DNA of 64,000 nucleotides from positions 37,039 through 101,038 of the forward strand of contig JAJZOR010000005.1 of assembly GCA_021811435.1 (NCBI GenBank), written 5' to 3'. Position 1 is the stretch's first letter. The number at the start of each line of letters is the position of its first letter. Positions 31,726-42,916 of the stretch are shown in pieces. The notes beneath the pieces are model-generated. The model saw nothing but the letters and a program-made list of their open reading frames with translations, was not told the DNA's origin and searched no databases. Source of the DNA: Microcaldota archaeon. Its GTDB lineage: Archaea > Micrarchaeota > Micrarchaeia > Micrarchaeales > Micrarchaeaceae. The position numbers and the translations under genes are program-made.

Positions 31726-34395
31726 TTATGTCGTGCTTGAACCACGGAACTTCTTCTTTAGCTCTGCCTGCGCGGCGGCGAGCCTTGCGACTGGCACCCT
31801 GAAAGGCGAGCAGCTGACGTAGTCTAGGCCGGCGTCGTTGAAGAACTCTATGGATTTCGGGTCGCCGCCATGCTCCCCGCAGATGCCCACCTTGAGCTCC
31901 GGATTCGCCTTCTTGCCCTCTGAAGCCGCTATGCCAACCAGCCTGCCCACTCCGTTCCAATCGAGCGTCTCGAAAGGATTCGAAGCGAGCACCTTCTTTT
32001 CTATGTAGAACGGTATGAACTTGGCCTCTACGTCGTCCCTGCTGAAAGCGAACGTAGCCTGTGTCAAGTCGTTGGTGCCGAAAGAGAAAAATGCCGCGTA
32101 TTTTGCCATGTCGGGCGCCGTCAGTGCGGCCCTCGGCGTCTCTATCATCGAGCCCACTTCGTAATTTATCTTAACGCTATGCGCCTTCATCACCTTCTGC
32201 GCCTCGGCGTCGACTATGGCCTTCGCGTCCCTTAGTTCGTTCGCTTCGGCGACTTGGGATACCATCACCTCCACCCGCGGGGCCTTGCCGGTCTCCTTTA
32301 GCAGTTCGGCCGCAGCCTCGAAGATTGCGCTTACCTGCATCTCGTATATTTCATTGTACATCAGGGCGAGCCTCACGCCCCTCTGGCCCATCATAGGGTT
32401 GTGCTCCCTAAGCTGCATCACCTTGTCCAGCACCCTTTCCTTTTCCGCAAGCTTACCCTTGTTCTTCCCGCTCACCCTGAGCTCGACGACCTGCGGCAGT
32501 ATCTCCTCGAGCTTTGGCAGGAACTCGTGCAGCGGCAGGTCGATAAGCCGTATCGTCATGGGCAGGTCCTTCATTATCTTGAACATCTCCTTGAAATCGC
32601 CCTTCTGCATCGGCTTTAGCTTGGCCAGGAACTTCTTACGCTCCTCGAGACTGTCCGCAAGTATCATTTTTTGCACTATTTCAAGCCTCTCAGGCGCGTT
32701 GAACATCCTCTCTGTCCTTACCAAGCCTATTCCGTCTACCATGTTTTCCACGGCCTTTGAGGCCATCTCAGGGGTGTCTGCGTTCGCCCTTATCCTGAGC
32801 CTCTTGAATTTGTCGGCCCATTTGAGCAGGGTGACTATGTCTGCGTTGAGCTTTGGCTCGACGAGGGGCACCTCATCTATGTACACCAAGCCGTTGCCCC
32901 CGTCAATAGTTACCAGGTCACCGTATTTTAACTTCTTGCCGCTAGCGGTTAACTCCCTTCTGTCCATGTTTATCTGCATGCCCTCAGCGCCCACTATGCA
33001 CGGCTTGCCCATCCCCCTTGTTACAACAGCGGCGTGGCTCGTCATTCCGCCCCTGCTGGTCAGAACGCCGTCTGCAGCGGCAATGCCAGCTATGTCCTCT
33101 GGGGTGGTTTCAGGCCTTACGAGTATTATTTTCTCGCCTCTTTGCCTTGCGTCCTGCGCCTCCTTCACTGTGAAAACAATCTTCCCGACCGCGGCACCCG
33201 GCGAGGCCGGCAGCCCCTTTGCTATCGAATCCCCGGTAAATTTAGGATCTATCTGCTTGTAAAGCAGGCGCTGCACCTGGTCCGGCTCAACCCTGAGCAC
33301 GGCCTCTTCTGGAGTAATGAGCTTCTCGCCTACCATCTCGATAGCTATCTTTACTGCAGCGCTTGCCGTCCTCTTCCCGTTTCTCGTCTGCAGCATGTAG
33401 AGCTTGCCGCTCTCCACGGTGAATTCTATGTCCTGCATATCCCTGAAATGGTTCTCCAGCTTGCTGAATATCTGTTCAAGCTGCCTGTAGGCGCTTGGCA
33501 CAAGTTCCTTCATCTTGCTTACCGGATATGGCGTCCTTATTCCGGCAACCACATCCTCGCCTTGGGCCTTCATGAGGAATTCGCCATAGACCCTCCTCTG
33601 ACCTGTTGATGGATCCCTGGTGAAAGCCACTCCGGTACCGGACTTGTCGTCAAGGTTGCCGTAAACCATCATTACTATGTTGACCGCAGTGCCAAGCGAG
33701 TCCGGTATATTGTATATCTTCCTGTACTCTATGGCCCTCTGGTTCCACCATGAGCTGAAGACGGCGCCCACGGCCATGAAAAGCTGGTCTATCGGCTCCT
33801 GGGGCAGCTCCTTGCCTGTATCATGCTTTATCAGTTTCTTGTAACTGCCAACCACTTCGCGCCAACCGGCGGCGCTCACCTCTGTGTCGCTCTTCGCGCC
33901 GGCCTTGGCCTTGTATGCATCTATTATGTGATCGAACTTTTCGCCTGGGACTGCCATAACTATCTTACCGAAAAGCTGGATGAACCTCCTGTACGTGTCG
34001 TAGGCGAAGCGTTCGTCGCCGGTCTTCTTTGAAAGCACATCTACTATGCTGTCGTTTATGCCCAGGTTGAGGACCGTGTCCATCATGCCTGGCATTGACA
34101 TCGGCGCGCCTGATCTTACAGAGACCAGCAGCGGCTTATCTGTGTCGTTGAACCTCTTCCCGACGCGGCGCTGGAGCGCGTCGACCTTGGTAAGTATCTC
34201 GCCCCTCAGCTCCGGCCATATCTCCTTCCCCCTCCTGAAAAACTCGTTGCACATACCTGTAGTTATAATTATGCCCGAAGGAACCGGAAGCCCCAGTTTC
34301 GTCATCTCAACAAGCCCATAGCCCTTCCCACCAAGTTCCATCTTTGTAAGGTTCTTTTTCGCGGCTTCATCAAAAAGGTATACTTCGGCTGACAT
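31726..34395 (-). CDS. ppdK: Pyruvate, phosphate dikinase
   Basis: Interconverts pyruvate, ATP and phosphate with PEP, AMP and pyrophosphate. From ATG 34395 the protein is 889 residues. The nucleotide-binding N-terminus has LGGKGYGLVEMTKLGLPVPS and LVSVRSGAPMSMPGMMDTVL; the phosphohistidine is in GGMTSHAAVVTRGMGKPCIV; and the C-terminal PEP/pyruvate barrel has LEERKKFL, MGQRGVRLALMYNEIYEMQ, FSFGTNDLTQATFAFSRDD and GICGEHGGDPKSIEFF with its catalytic cysteine. Full length indicates PPDK rather than PEP synthase. A GTG at 34404 is an alternative start. Confidence 0.94.
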   Translation of the reverse strand: MSAEVYLFDEAAKKNLTKMELGGKGYGLVEMTKLGLPVPSGIIITTGMCNEFFRRGKEIWPELRGEILTKVDALQRRVGKRFNDTDKPLLVSVRSGAPMSMPGMMDTVLNLGINDSIVDVLSKKTGDERFAYDTYRRFIQLFGKIVMAVPGEKFDHIIDAYKAKAGAKSDTEVSAAGWREVVGSYKKLIKHDTGKELPQEPIDQLFMAVGAVFSSWWNQRAIEYRKIYNIPDSLGTAVNIVMMVYGNLDDKSGTGVAFTRDPSTGQRRVYGEFLMKAQGEDVVAGIRTPYPVSKMKELVPSAYRQLEQIFSKLENHFRDMQDIEFTVESGKLYMLQTRNGKRTASAAVKIAIEMVGEKLITPEEAVLRVEPDQVQRLLYKQIDPKFTGDSIAKGLPASPGAAVGKIVFTVKEAQDARQRGEKIILVRPETTPEDIAGIAAADGVLTSRGGMTSHAAVVTRGMGKPCIVGAEGMQINMDRRELTASGKKLKYGDLVTIDGGNGLVYIDEVPLVEPKLNADIVTLLKWADKFKRLRIRANADTPEMASKAVENMVDGIGLVRTERMFNAPERLEIVQKMILADSLEERKKFLAKLKPMQKGDFKEMFKIMKDLPMTIRLIDLPLHEFLPKLEEILPQVVELRVSGKNKGKLAEKERVLDKVMQLREHNPMMGQRGVRLALMYNEIYEMQVSAIFEAAAELLKETGKAPRVEVMVSQVAEANELRDAKAIVDAEAQKVMKAHSVKINYEVGSMIETPRAALTAPDMAKYAAFFSFGTNDLTQATFAFSRDDVEAKFIPFYIEKKVLASNPFETLDWNGVGRLVGIAASEGKKANPELKVGICGEHGGDPKSIEFFNDAGLDYVSCSPFRVPVARLAAAQAELKKKFRGSSTT

Positions 34396-34467
34396 TCGAA
34401 ACACCGGTTTACATTTTATTTACAATCTTGGACCGACTGCTGCGCGGCTCTGTTTGAATTTGTGAAC

Positions 34468-34492
34468 CGCAATCTCGCAGAAGCAGATTGCG
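34468..34492. repeat. Hairpin between pilin stop and ppdK promoter
   Basis: CGCAATCT (34468-34475) and AGATTGCG (34485-34492) are perfect inverted repeats around a nine-base loop. Since 34574 is a minus-strand stop, the hairpin would form in the pilin 3' untranslated region and could stop transcription or protect the RNA. Confidence 0.45.
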
Positions 34493-34573
34493 ATTGAGGA
34501 GCATGATACAGTAATAATTGAATTAACGGGCGCAATATCTAAAAATGTTATCGGCTTGTTAGGGCGGATATTA

Positions 34574-35089
34574 CTATCCTGCGTGGGTATTGAACGTACC
34601 TATGTATGTCTGCACCGGCGCGCCTACACAGCTTGGCGCGGTGAAGTTGAAGGACGGCAAAAGCCCGCAATATGACGCATTCACGTAAAGCGTGCCATAA
34701 ATCAGCGTGCCAACCGAAGTCTGAACCGGCAGGTTAAGCTGGCATATCATTGTGTTACCCGGATTGTACAGCGTAGTGGGCGCAATGCAGTTCACGGCAG
34801 ATGAATTGGTGCCGTTTATGTTGTAGAATATTTTTATGTTTGTTATCGGGTATTGCTGCGCGTTTTGTAGAGATATTGTAAGCTGTGTATTCCCAGCCAT
34901 GCTGTTTCCAACTGCAGTTATATCGGAACATGATACACCTATCTGGAAAACGCATGATTCTGGGGCTATTATGTTGGGCGCAACCAAGTAGAAGTATATT
35001 AGGGATATTGCTACCACTCCTATGAGTATGGCCCATCCGTAGGTAGCTAAGTACTCCATTGCAACCTGCGCACGCATGCGCACAGGCAT
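34574..35089 (-). CDS. Class III signal-peptide pilin-like protein
   Basis: The N-terminus MPVRMRAQVAMEYLATYGWA followed by ILIGVVAISLIYFYLV is the class III (archaeal prepilin) signal common in DPANN archaea: a basic leader, an AME-type cleavage region and a hydrophobic assembly helix. The start at 35089 is chosen so that the leader is short; 35077 is also possible, and the longer frame to 35143 is unlikely. The remaining 140 residues form an extracellular beta-rich domain with cysteines and sequons. Processing by a prepilin peptidase and assembly into a pilus-like fibre are inferred. Confidence 0.8.
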   Translation of the reverse strand: MPVRMRAQVAMEYLATYGWAILIGVVAISLIYFYLVAPNIIAPESCVFQIGVSCSDITAVGNSMAGNTQLTISLQNAQQYPITNIKIFYNINGTNSSAVNCIAPTTLYNPGNTMICQLNLPVQTSVGTLIYGTLYVNASYCGLLPSFNFTAPSCVGAPVQTYIGTFNTHAG

Positions 35090-35188
35090 GCCAGCACCAT
35101 TCGTGCGCGCCCGGCATTTAGTGCCAGCGCTTTCAGCCGCCATCGTATCGTTTTCTCAGGGGGAATTTAAAACCATTTGCACAGCACT

Positions 35189-35986
35189 TCAGAGTATGCC
35201 CTCTTTCCTGAACGTCTTGACGCTTATGTATATTATTATAACGTCGAGGAAAGCCAGAACCAATATCAGCAACGCAAAGAACGTTACATCGAGATTTGCT
35301 ATCCCGAGAACCGACATGAAAGGTATTACCAGTATAGGCAGCACAAGAAGCGTGCTTATCTGTTGGGCTTCCTTCGTGCCCCTTACATGGGCCGACACAA
35401 GGACAACGAATCCTATGGTTGCAAGCGCGAGGAAAGGCGATGATAGGAGCATCATAAGCCATGGCAGAGTCGGGAGTATGTAAGCTCCGAATCCATTGTA
35501 CACTATTGCGTTGGTAACGAAGCCGTACACGCCGAATACGAAAATGGTTAGCAACAGGGTAGGTATGAACGAGGCGAGTATCTTGCCGAGGAGCAACTCC
35601 GACGCCTTGACTGGGGTAGAGAGAAGTGCCTCGGCTGTCTTGCGCTCTTTCTCGCCGGCGAAGCTGTCGGCAGCTATTACTGAAGCGGTAAGTATCGGCA
35701 TGGTCATGAATATCGGGCCTAGCACGTTTACCGTGAAGAAGCTTATGAAGACCAGGCCGCTTGTGCTGACAATGCTGCTTGAGGTAACTGCGATGGACGA
35801 TAGCTTCCCGGCCAGTGTAGGGCCCGCATAGACCGAAACATAGTATGTAAGCACAGGCAGCGCCAACGCAAAAAACGAGGGGACGCCTATCATAGGGCCG
35901 TAGATGGATATGCTGCTGAATACCTCCTTGATGTCCTTTACCGCTATTGCGATGACCTTGCCAATGTCAATGTCAATGCCAATCAT
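35189..35986 (-). CDS. ABC-2 type transporter permease
   Basis: A 265-residue membrane protein with about six hydrophobic segments (GPMIGVPSFFALALPVLTYY, LVFISFFTVNVLGPIFMTM, SFIPTLLLTIFVFGVYGFV, LLSSPFLALATIGFVVLVS, STLLVLPILVIPFMSVLGI, LLILVLAFLDVIIIYISV) and the ABC-2 signature GEKERKTAEALLSTPVKASE. It pairs with the ATPase gene, whose stop overlaps its ATG (ATGA). The cargo is unknown; such pairs often export drugs, lipids or peptides. Confidence 0.87.
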   Translation of the reverse strand: MIGIDIDIGKVIAIAVKDIKEVFSSISIYGPMIGVPSFFALALPVLTYYVSVYAGPTLAGKLSSIAVTSSSIVSTSGLVFISFFTVNVLGPIFMTMPILTASVIAADSFAGEKERKTAEALLSTPVKASELLLGKILASFIPTLLLTIFVFGVYGFVTNAIVYNGFGAYILPTLPWLMMLLSSPFLALATIGFVVLVSAHVRGTKEAQQISTLLVLPILVIPFMSVLGIANLDVTFFALLILVLAFLDVIIIYISVKTFRKEGIL

Positions 35987-36912
35987 TTTGTCCCGCCTAT
36001 TGAGAGGTTCGATAATATGGGCTCTATGTAATCTATGCCGGTTATGTATGCACCTTTGCCGATCAAGTATGAGGCCGCGGCGCTGATACCTTTATAATCG
36101 CGTATTTTCACCTTAAGAACAGTCGGCACGGCCGAGTTGGCCCATTCGAAACCTGGCACCCCTCTGGCTACTGCAAGGCTTATGGGCCTTGCAAGCCTTA
36201 TGCTCACTGTTGCCCCGCTTAGGACCGATTTGTATAACTCTTCTATTCTGGTGTCTTCCACCAAAGTCCCCTGCCTCATTACGATTATGCGGCCGTTGAA
36301 CCTTGTTACCTCGTCAAGCTTCTGCGTTACAAGTATGACTGAGCGGCCCTCATCCTCGTACCTTAATATCAAGTTGCGCACGAATTCGGAAGAATGCGCG
36401 TCCAGGAATGCGGTAGGCTCATCAAGCAGCAATATTTTTGGGTCATTGAGTAGCGCGCGGCAGAACGAGATTTTCTGCTTCGTGCCACGGCTCAGTTGGT
36501 AAACCTTCGAGTCGATGTATTGCAATGCCCCGATCTCGTCCAGGAAGCTACTTGCCGTTTCAATCGCGTCGGAGTCCTTTAAGCCATTGAGCCTGCCGAA
36601 GAACTTCAGGTTGCTTCTCACAGTAAGATGATCATAGAGCGCGTAATTATCAGAGAGCAGGGACATTCCGTATTTGAGCTCGCTTGAAACATATGGGTCC
36701 TTCCCAAAAACGCGGATAGATCCGAAGTCGGGCTTGTACAGCCCGGCTATGCACCGCAGCATGGTACTTTTGCCCGCTCCGTTAGGCCCCAACACTATTG
36801 TCAGGCCCTTGGAGAAGGAGACGCTGACGTCATCAACAGCAAGAACCTTGCCGAAACTCTTTGTCACCCTTTCCAGCAGTATTACGCCTTTGCGCGGCTT
36901 TTTTGGGTTCAT
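35983..36912 (-). CDS. ABC transporter ATPase
   Basis: A 309-residue ATPase partner of the ABC-2 permease. Walker A is LGPNGAGKSTMLRCI, the Q-loop region LLSDNYALYDHLTVRSNL, the signature LSRGTKQKISFCRALL (degenerate at LSGGQ), Walker B ILLLDEPTAFLD and the H-loop-like VILVTQKLDE, where Gln replaces the usual His. A C-terminal extension of about 90 residues follows. The degenerate signature and missing H-loop His suggest weaker or asymmetric ATP hydrolysis. Confidence 0.9.
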   Translation of the reverse strand: MNPKKPRKGVILLERVTKSFGKVLAVDDVSVSFSKGLTIVLGPNGAGKSTMLRCIAGLYKPDFGSIRVFGKDPYVSSELKYGMSLLSDNYALYDHLTVRSNLKFFGRLNGLKDSDAIETASSFLDEIGALQYIDSKVYQLSRGTKQKISFCRALLNDPKILLLDEPTAFLDAHSSEFVRNLILRYEDEGRSVILVTQKLDEVTRFNGRIIVMRQGTLVEDTRIEELYKSVLSGATVSIRLARPISLAVARGVPGFEWANSAVPTVLKVKIRDYKGISAAASYLIGKGAYITGIDYIEPILSNLSIGGTK

Positions 36913-36949
36913 GCTATTGGCCCGGCTATCGCAGTAGGTGCGCAGCTTC

Positions 36950-37753
36950 CTATTTCCTGACTACAGTGCATGTCTCTGGCTTGCCCATGAGTATATTCCT
37001 TATGACATTGGGCTTTGTGGCGTTCGCTATGTAGCCTGTGGCCCCAGTTGCATCCACTATCTCGTACATCAGCGACACCTTAGTCCTCATGCCCCCGGTT
37101 ACGTCCACCTTCTTCGTCGTGCCTACAGCAGATATTATGCCTTCGATGTTGCCGTGGTTCAGCTCTGTAACCAACTTGGCGCCTGCTGCTGAGGGGTTGC
37201 CATTGAATACCCCATCCACATCGGTGCCGAAGATCACCTTTGACGGCTTGAAATGCCCGGAAAGAAAGCGCAGGATTTCCTCTGTTGATATTATGCAAAC
37301 CCCCTGTATCGTGTCTATGCCAACATCTCCATAAACCACAGGTATGAAACCGAGCTCCATGGCCTCCTTTATCTGGGAGACGAATCCGTCTGATATCTTT
37401 GATTTGCTTGAGAGCGTGAAGCTGGATGGCGAGAACGGGAACACCGGCATGTCTATCTCTGCTCCGCACTTTATGAATATCGAGTTCAGCTCCCTGGCAT
37501 CGCTCAGGGTGAGGATGGACCCTTTCATGCTGTCCTTCTTAACTAGCCCCTTCTGCACCTCGTACTTGTTGGCGATGATGTGGGGGAACGAGCCGCCGCC
37601 ATGGCCTATTATCACATCGATTCCAAGTTCCTGGCTTGCACCGTATATCTCGCGCAACAGGCGCGTTATCACTTCGGGCTTTGCCTCCTTATGCACAGCT
37701 GTATTTGTTATTACGCTGCCGCCCAGTTTTATCAGGCATAAATCCTTCTGCAT
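36950..37753 (-). CDS. Isopentenyl phosphate kinase
   Basis: Phosphorylates isopentenyl phosphate to isopentenyl diphosphate in the alternative archaeal mevalonate pathway, feeding membrane lipid synthesis. The 267-residue amino-acid-kinase-fold protein has LIKLGGSVITNT, the diagnostic IIGHGGGSFPHIIANKY with the substrate-binding His, VVYGDVGIDTIQGVCIISTE, FGTDVDGVFNGNP and DVTGGMRTKVSLMYEI. Length and motif order match archaeal IPK. It lies 37 bp after the ABC gene on the same strand. Confidence 0.9.
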   Translation of the reverse strand: MQKDLCLIKLGGSVITNTAVHKEAKPEVITRLLREIYGASQELGIDVIIGHGGGSFPHIIANKYEVQKGLVKKDSMKGSILTLSDARELNSIFIKCGAEIDMPVFPFSPSSFTLSSKSKISDGFVSQIKEAMELGFIPVVYGDVGIDTIQGVCIISTEEILRFLSGHFKPSKVIFGTDVDGVFNGNPSAAGAKLVTELNHGNIEGIISAVGTTKKVDVTGGMRTKVSLMYEIVDATGATGYIANATKPNVIRNILMGKPETCTVVRK

Positions 37754-37873
37754 GAAATCGCCAATATTCTTAATTGGGATGCGCTTAATAAGACTTTTGC
37801 TTGTGCAGGGATTGCGGCACCGGTATTGGGGGCAGCCGCGCTGATTTTGATATTCATGGATTAAGTATTAGAT

Positions 37874-37987
37874 GCCAAACAGCAATATGATTTCCCGCCC
37901 AAGGGCAGTACACACATATCGTGAGCAGTCTTAGCTTCCGAGTTCGGAATGGGATCGGGCGTTACCCTGCTCCTATTACCGTTTGGC
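37874..37987 (-). rRNA. rrf: 5S ribosomal RNA, unlinked
   Basis: The minus strand reads GCCAAACGGTAATAGGAGCA at 37987, then GCCCGATCCCATTCCGAAC and TCGGAAG, the conserved 5S loop B/C, and ends in GTTTGGC at 37874, which pairs with the 5' GCCAAAC (helix I). Length is about 114-120 nt depending on the ends. There are no 16S or 23S genes nearby, so it is a solitary 5S gene, as in Thermoplasmatales. Confidence 0.93.
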
Positions 37988-38165
37988 GTATTTATTTAGG
38001 GGCACAAATTTATAAGGTTTACTGAATTTATGCGATTTTATGCTAGCTGAATGGGTTATTCAGGGGCCAGTGAATAACAAGGCAGTAGCGGCGCTTTGGG
38101 CGCCCCTACACGGTATTGCAGGGAAAATTTTTATACCGACAATGCCATTTTAATGCGGTGGAACA

Positions 38166-39257
38166 ATGGACGTTGAGACAAAGCTGGCTGTAGTCCGGAG
38201 TTTCGCGCAGGAAATAGTCACTGCCGAAGACTTGAAGCACCTTTTCGAAACGAACGACCATCCGATTGTTTATGACGGGTTCGAGCCATCAGGCGGCATG
38301 GCCCCCATACACTTCGGCCTCCTCAGGGCGAAGAACCTGAAGAAGATGCTGGACATCGGGGTGCATTTCAAGCTGTTCCTGGCAGACTATTACGCTTTCA
38401 TAAACAACAAGCTCGAAGGGAACATGGATCACATAAGGAAAACTGGCGAGTATTTCATAGAGGTCTGGAGGGCATGCGGCATTGACATGAGCAAGGTCGA
38501 AGTCATATGGGCCAAGGACCTCATGGACAGAATAGATTACTGGGACCGCTTCATAAGGGTGGGGAGGTCTACAACCATAGACCGAATAAGGAGGGCGATA
38601 ACAATAATGGGCCGCAGGGAAGGCGAAGCCGTTTCCGCAGCGCAACTGTTCTATCCTGCCATGCAGGTGACCGATGTCTTCCAGCTGGACATCGACATAT
38701 GCGAGATGGGGATGGAACAGAGAAAAGCGAACATACTGGCGCGCGAGATAGCGCAGAAGGAGAAATGGCACGTGCCAGTTGCAGTGCACCACCCTCTGAT
38801 GCTAGGGCTGCAGGGGATGCCGCAGCAGGGCGCAGGCGAGAATGACCGGCAGGACGCTGCCATAGAATACAAAATGTCGAAGTCGAATCCCAAAAGCGCG
38901 ATATACGTGCATGATTCGTATGAAACAATAAAGAAGAAGATAAACGGCGCCTACTGCCCTGAAAGGGTGGTGGACGGCAATCCTCTATTCAATTATCTGG
39001 AACTAGTCATTATAGAAGACAGGACCATCCCGATAGCGATAGACAGGCCGCAGAAATTCGGCGGGCCGATAGAGTTCTCAAACTACGCGGACATGGTGGA
39101 GAAGTACAAAGTGGGCAAACTGCACCCTGCCGACCTCAAAGCATACGTGGCGGATGGGCTAGAAAAGCTGATAAGCCCTGCAAGGGGATACTTTGAAAAG
39201 AACAAGAGAGCGGGGGAGCTTTATAAGGAGGTCAGCGGTTACATGATAACGCGATGA
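38166..39257 (+). CDS. tyrS: Tyrosyl-tRNA synthetase (archaeal type)
   Basis: Class I synthetase charging tRNA-Tyr. The 363-residue protein has the tyrosine-pocket VYDGFEPSGGMAPIHFGLL (HIGH motif degenerate as HFGL), FLADYYAFINNKLEGN, LFYPAMQVTDVFQLDIDI and the KMSKS motif exactly as YKMSKSNPKSA. A C-terminal helical domain follows. A TATA-like TTTTTATA near 38127 and the ATG preceded by GGTGGAACA fit normal archaeal expression. The stop overlaps the next gene's ATG. Confidence 0.94.
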   Translation: MDVETKLAVVRSFAQEIVTAEDLKHLFETNDHPIVYDGFEPSGGMAPIHFGLLRAKNLKKMLDIGVHFKLFLADYYAFINNKLEGNMDHIRKTGEYFIEVWRACGIDMSKVEVIWAKDLMDRIDYWDRFIRVGRSTTIDRIRRAITIMGRREGEAVSAAQLFYPAMQVTDVFQLDIDICEMGMEQRKANILAREIAQKEKWHVPVAVHHPLMLGLQGMPQQGAGENDRQDAAIEYKMSKSNPKSAIYVHDSYETIKKKINGAYCPERVVDGNPLFNYLELVIIEDRTIPIAIDRPQKFGGPIEFSNYADMVEKYKVGKLHPADLKAYVADGLEKLISPARGYFEKNKRAGELYKEVSGYMITR

Positions 39258-39832
39258 GCCAGATTTTTGAGTGGACGATGCACGGTTATCCCAAAATAGC
39301 AGGCTGCGAAGGAGTCTATGGACCTCGGGAGGATTCTTTCCTTCTGGCGGATGCGGTAGGCGAATACGGTTTAGGCAGGATGCTAGACTTAGGCAGCGGG
39401 ACTGGAATTGTCGGCATAACGGCTGCGCTAAAGGGCTGCGAAGTCACATTCGCGGATATAAGCGGCGAGGCAATCGAATGCTCGAAGAAGAACGCATCGG
39501 CCAACAACGTGGCAGGCAGCTTCGTAATAAGCGATATGTTTTCAAAAGTTGGCGGGAAGTTCAATACCATAGCCTTCAACCCGCCGTATCTCCCATCACG
39601 CGGGCGGGAGAACGTGCTGGAGGATCGCGCCCTGGACGGCGGCGCAGGCGGGAGGGAATTGATAGACCGCTTTCTGTGCGGTTTCAGGAAGCACATACTG
39701 GGAGACCATGCAGTGCTATTGCTGGAGAGTTCGCTAAACGGTTATAAGGACGATGCCGACCTATTCGAGGCAGAGATAGTCGCCAGGAAGAGGATGTTTT
39801 TCGAGGAGCTCGTTGTACTGCTAATCAGGTAA
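39254..39832 (+). CDS. HemK2/Mtq2-like methyltransferase (release factor glutamine methylase)
   Basis: A 192-residue SAM methyltransferase. VYGPREDSFLLADAV is the N-terminal signature, MLDLGSGTGIVGITAAL the SAM loop, and AFNPPYLPSRG the NPPY catalytic motif of N5-glutamine methyltransferases. The compact form without the bacterial N-terminal domain is that of the archaeal/eukaryotic HemK2 (Mtq2), which methylates the GGQ Gln of release factor aRF1, often with Trm112. The ATG overlaps the tyrS stop (ATGA). Confidence 0.85.
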   Translation: MSQIFEWTMHGYPKIAGCEGVYGPREDSFLLADAVGEYGLGRMLDLGSGTGIVGITAALKGCEVTFADISGEAIECSKKNASANNVAGSFVISDMFSKVGGKFNTIAFNPPYLPSRGRENVLEDRALDGGAGGRELIDRFLCGFRKHILGDHAVLLLESSLNGYKDDADLFEAEIVARKRMFFEELVVLLIR

Positions 39833-39838
39833 CGCGAC

Positions 39839-42635
<2,797 letters not shown>

Positions 42636-42775
42636 ATGCATCAAGCAGTACAGATTTAGAAAGGTTAAAATATAAAATTGGTTAGTCCGTAACTTTGTAT
42701 TGCAGTTAAAGAGCGAGACATCGAAAATTTTTATATTTGGTCCTTTTCACAATATTGTGTTGTTTAAATTTTATA

Positions 42776-42907
42776 ATGGTTTTGTTTGCGCTGCCTCTCA
42801 ATTTCGATTTTTGGTTGATGACGCTCAGAGCATTGGACGACGGAGGGAAAAGCACTGCGGCGGGCATAGCGCATGAAATGCCCGCTAGGGAAGGAGGGAA
42901 GCGGTGA
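42776..42907 (+). CDS. Possible 43-residue small protein
   Basis: An ATG immediately after the TATA-like TTTAAATTTTATA (42763-42775), with another TATA-like TTTTTATATTT at 42728-42738 about 40 bp upstream. It encodes a hydrophobic start (MVLFALPLNFDFWLMTLRAL) and a polar tail. The second half has the GC-rich codon style of the genome. I recognise no family, and it could be chance; the rest of 42645-42916 holds no other gene. Confidence 0.3.
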   Translation: MVLFALPLNFDFWLMTLRALDDGGKSTAAGIAHEMPAREGGKR

Positions 42908-42916
42908 TACGGCCGG

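Noticed and set aside
32216..33262. 348-codon plus-strand frame opposite PPDK
   Set aside because: Ser/Leu-rich shadow of the PPDK gene, which has all catalytic motifs.
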